From NCBI RefSeq assembly GCF_000151665.1, contig NW_013171836.1:5001-69000 (forward strand): a stretch of 64,000 nt of DNA, given 5' to 3'. Position 1 is the first letter of the stretch, and each line of letters opens with the position of its first letter. Shown here one piece after another: positions 63,353 through 64,000 of the stretch. Under the pieces are notes generated by a model. That model did no database searches. It was not told where the DNA came from and was given only the letters and a program-made list of their open reading frames with translations. The stretch comes from Blastocystis hominis. Its lineage: Eukaryota; Sar; Bigyra; Opalinata; Blastocystidae. The translations under genes and the position numbers were made by a program.

Positions 63353-64000
63353 ATGGAATCGGAAGAGTGGTACTATGTTCTCAACGGAGAACAGGTATTG
63401 ATTGCTATGAGGGTTGAGAGCTAGAAAGGACCCATCTCATTTGCCACGCTTCAAAAAGAATGGAATCAAGTACCTTCGGATCTATATAAAAATGTATAGA
63501 ATATCGTAACTAAAGACACATTTGTGTGGTGTTCTTTGATGGATAATTGGAAAACGGTTCAAGATTATCCTGAGCTCAAGTCGAAGCTATCTCCATCAAA
63601 GAGCGTTTTTTTATAAATATCAGGTGACATTTTTAGGCACCTCCCCCTATTCCAGTACGAGCGAGTGGGTCTCCTGCAGTTTCTCAAAGCGAAACTGTTA
63701 GAATCTGAACCTTTTCTCATGTTTAGTCTGATAAACGGATCTCGGCTAATTTGCTCAAAGAAATACAAAATTCAAGAAATCATCCAGTTCTTCGCCATGT
63801 TTCTGCTGAGCATGACGATGCTCGCAGCTCTTATTCTCCCTCAGTTTCCACTTTGCGTGCTGACGGAGCAAAGGGAAGCACGTTTAACACGTCTACCATG
63901 CGTGCTTCCGCGATATTGACGAACTCTCGTCCATCATCTGCTTCGACTGCGAACTTTTCGTATGCTACCTTGCATAGAGTAATTTTTGCTCGTACTGTTG
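63353..64000 (+). CDS. GYF-like domain protein, 5' part only
   Basis: Exons 63353-63394, 63425-63469, 63500-63604, 63637-63696 and 63727-64000+ (introns 30, 30, 32, 30 nt, all phase 0). The spliced N-terminus reads WYYVLNGEQKGPISFATLQKEW...TFVWCSLMDNWKTVQDYPEL, the W-Y-Y..G...GP......W......VW....W pattern of the GYF_2 domain, a small protein-interaction fold. A Pro/Ser-rich linker and a low-complexity Ser/Thr region follow, and the frame runs off the window. Function and full length are unknown; a further intron may begin at about 63980. Confidence 0.7.

Overview
The window is nuclear DNA of a unicellular eukaryote carrying an integrated 22.6-kb Polinton/Maverick (virus-like DNA transposon). 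The host is shown to be eukaryotic by CNOT9, TRAPPC2L-like, RTF2, REEP/DP1, CDP-diacylglycerol synthase, a PH-domain kinase and intron-split genes. About 40 introns could be placed by eye. All are GT-AG and almost all are 27-39 nt, centred on 30-32. Introns of about 31 nt are known from Blastocystis, so a stramenopile of that kind is one possibility, but the lineage cannot be fixed from the sequence. The standard genetic code is used.

Left host flank (1-19786): an AT-rich start; a relic basic-protein gene full of stops (about 1060-3600); a sharply GC-rich island (about 3880-6310) with fibronectin-III-like coding broken by tandem-repeat expansions; a MORN-like protein; a MORN/leucine-rich-repeat gene whose repeats are separate exons; a six-exon MFS transporter; and a 1634-residue type I surface protein.

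Polinton (19793-42377): bounded by a perfect 6-bp target duplication (AGTATA) and 303-bp terminal inverted repeats built from three 99-bp units. It encodes protein-primed DNA polymerase B, a retrovirus-type integrase, a packaging ATPase, an adenovirus-type cysteine protease, a probable double-jelly-roll capsid protein (with a one-base frame break), a fibre-like protein, a pVI-like protein, a long coiled-coil protein, a KilA-N protein, and three proteins sharing a repeated beta-rich module. None of its genes shows an intron. Three features cut across gene content: a family of double-hairpin elements that appear to have moved within the transposon (target duplications, one nested insertion, in-frame insertions into genes); a TAAATG motif at most start codons; and a CAAAGTRAA motif at many gene ends.

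Right host flank (42384-64000): C-terminal exons of an unidentified gene; a paralogue of the left surface protein, now with a 3' frame break that removes its membrane anchor; a family-92-like glycosyltransferase; S-adenosylhomocysteine hydrolase; then a dense block of housekeeping genes (PH-kinase, TRAPPC2L-like, RTF2, mucin-like surface protein, CDP-DAG synthase, CNOT9, REEP/DP1, GYF-like partial gene). The element thus sits between two divergent surface-protein paralogues. Exon sums of the reconstructed genes are exact multiples of three except where a frameshift is noted. All protein names come from motifs read by eye; no database search was done.
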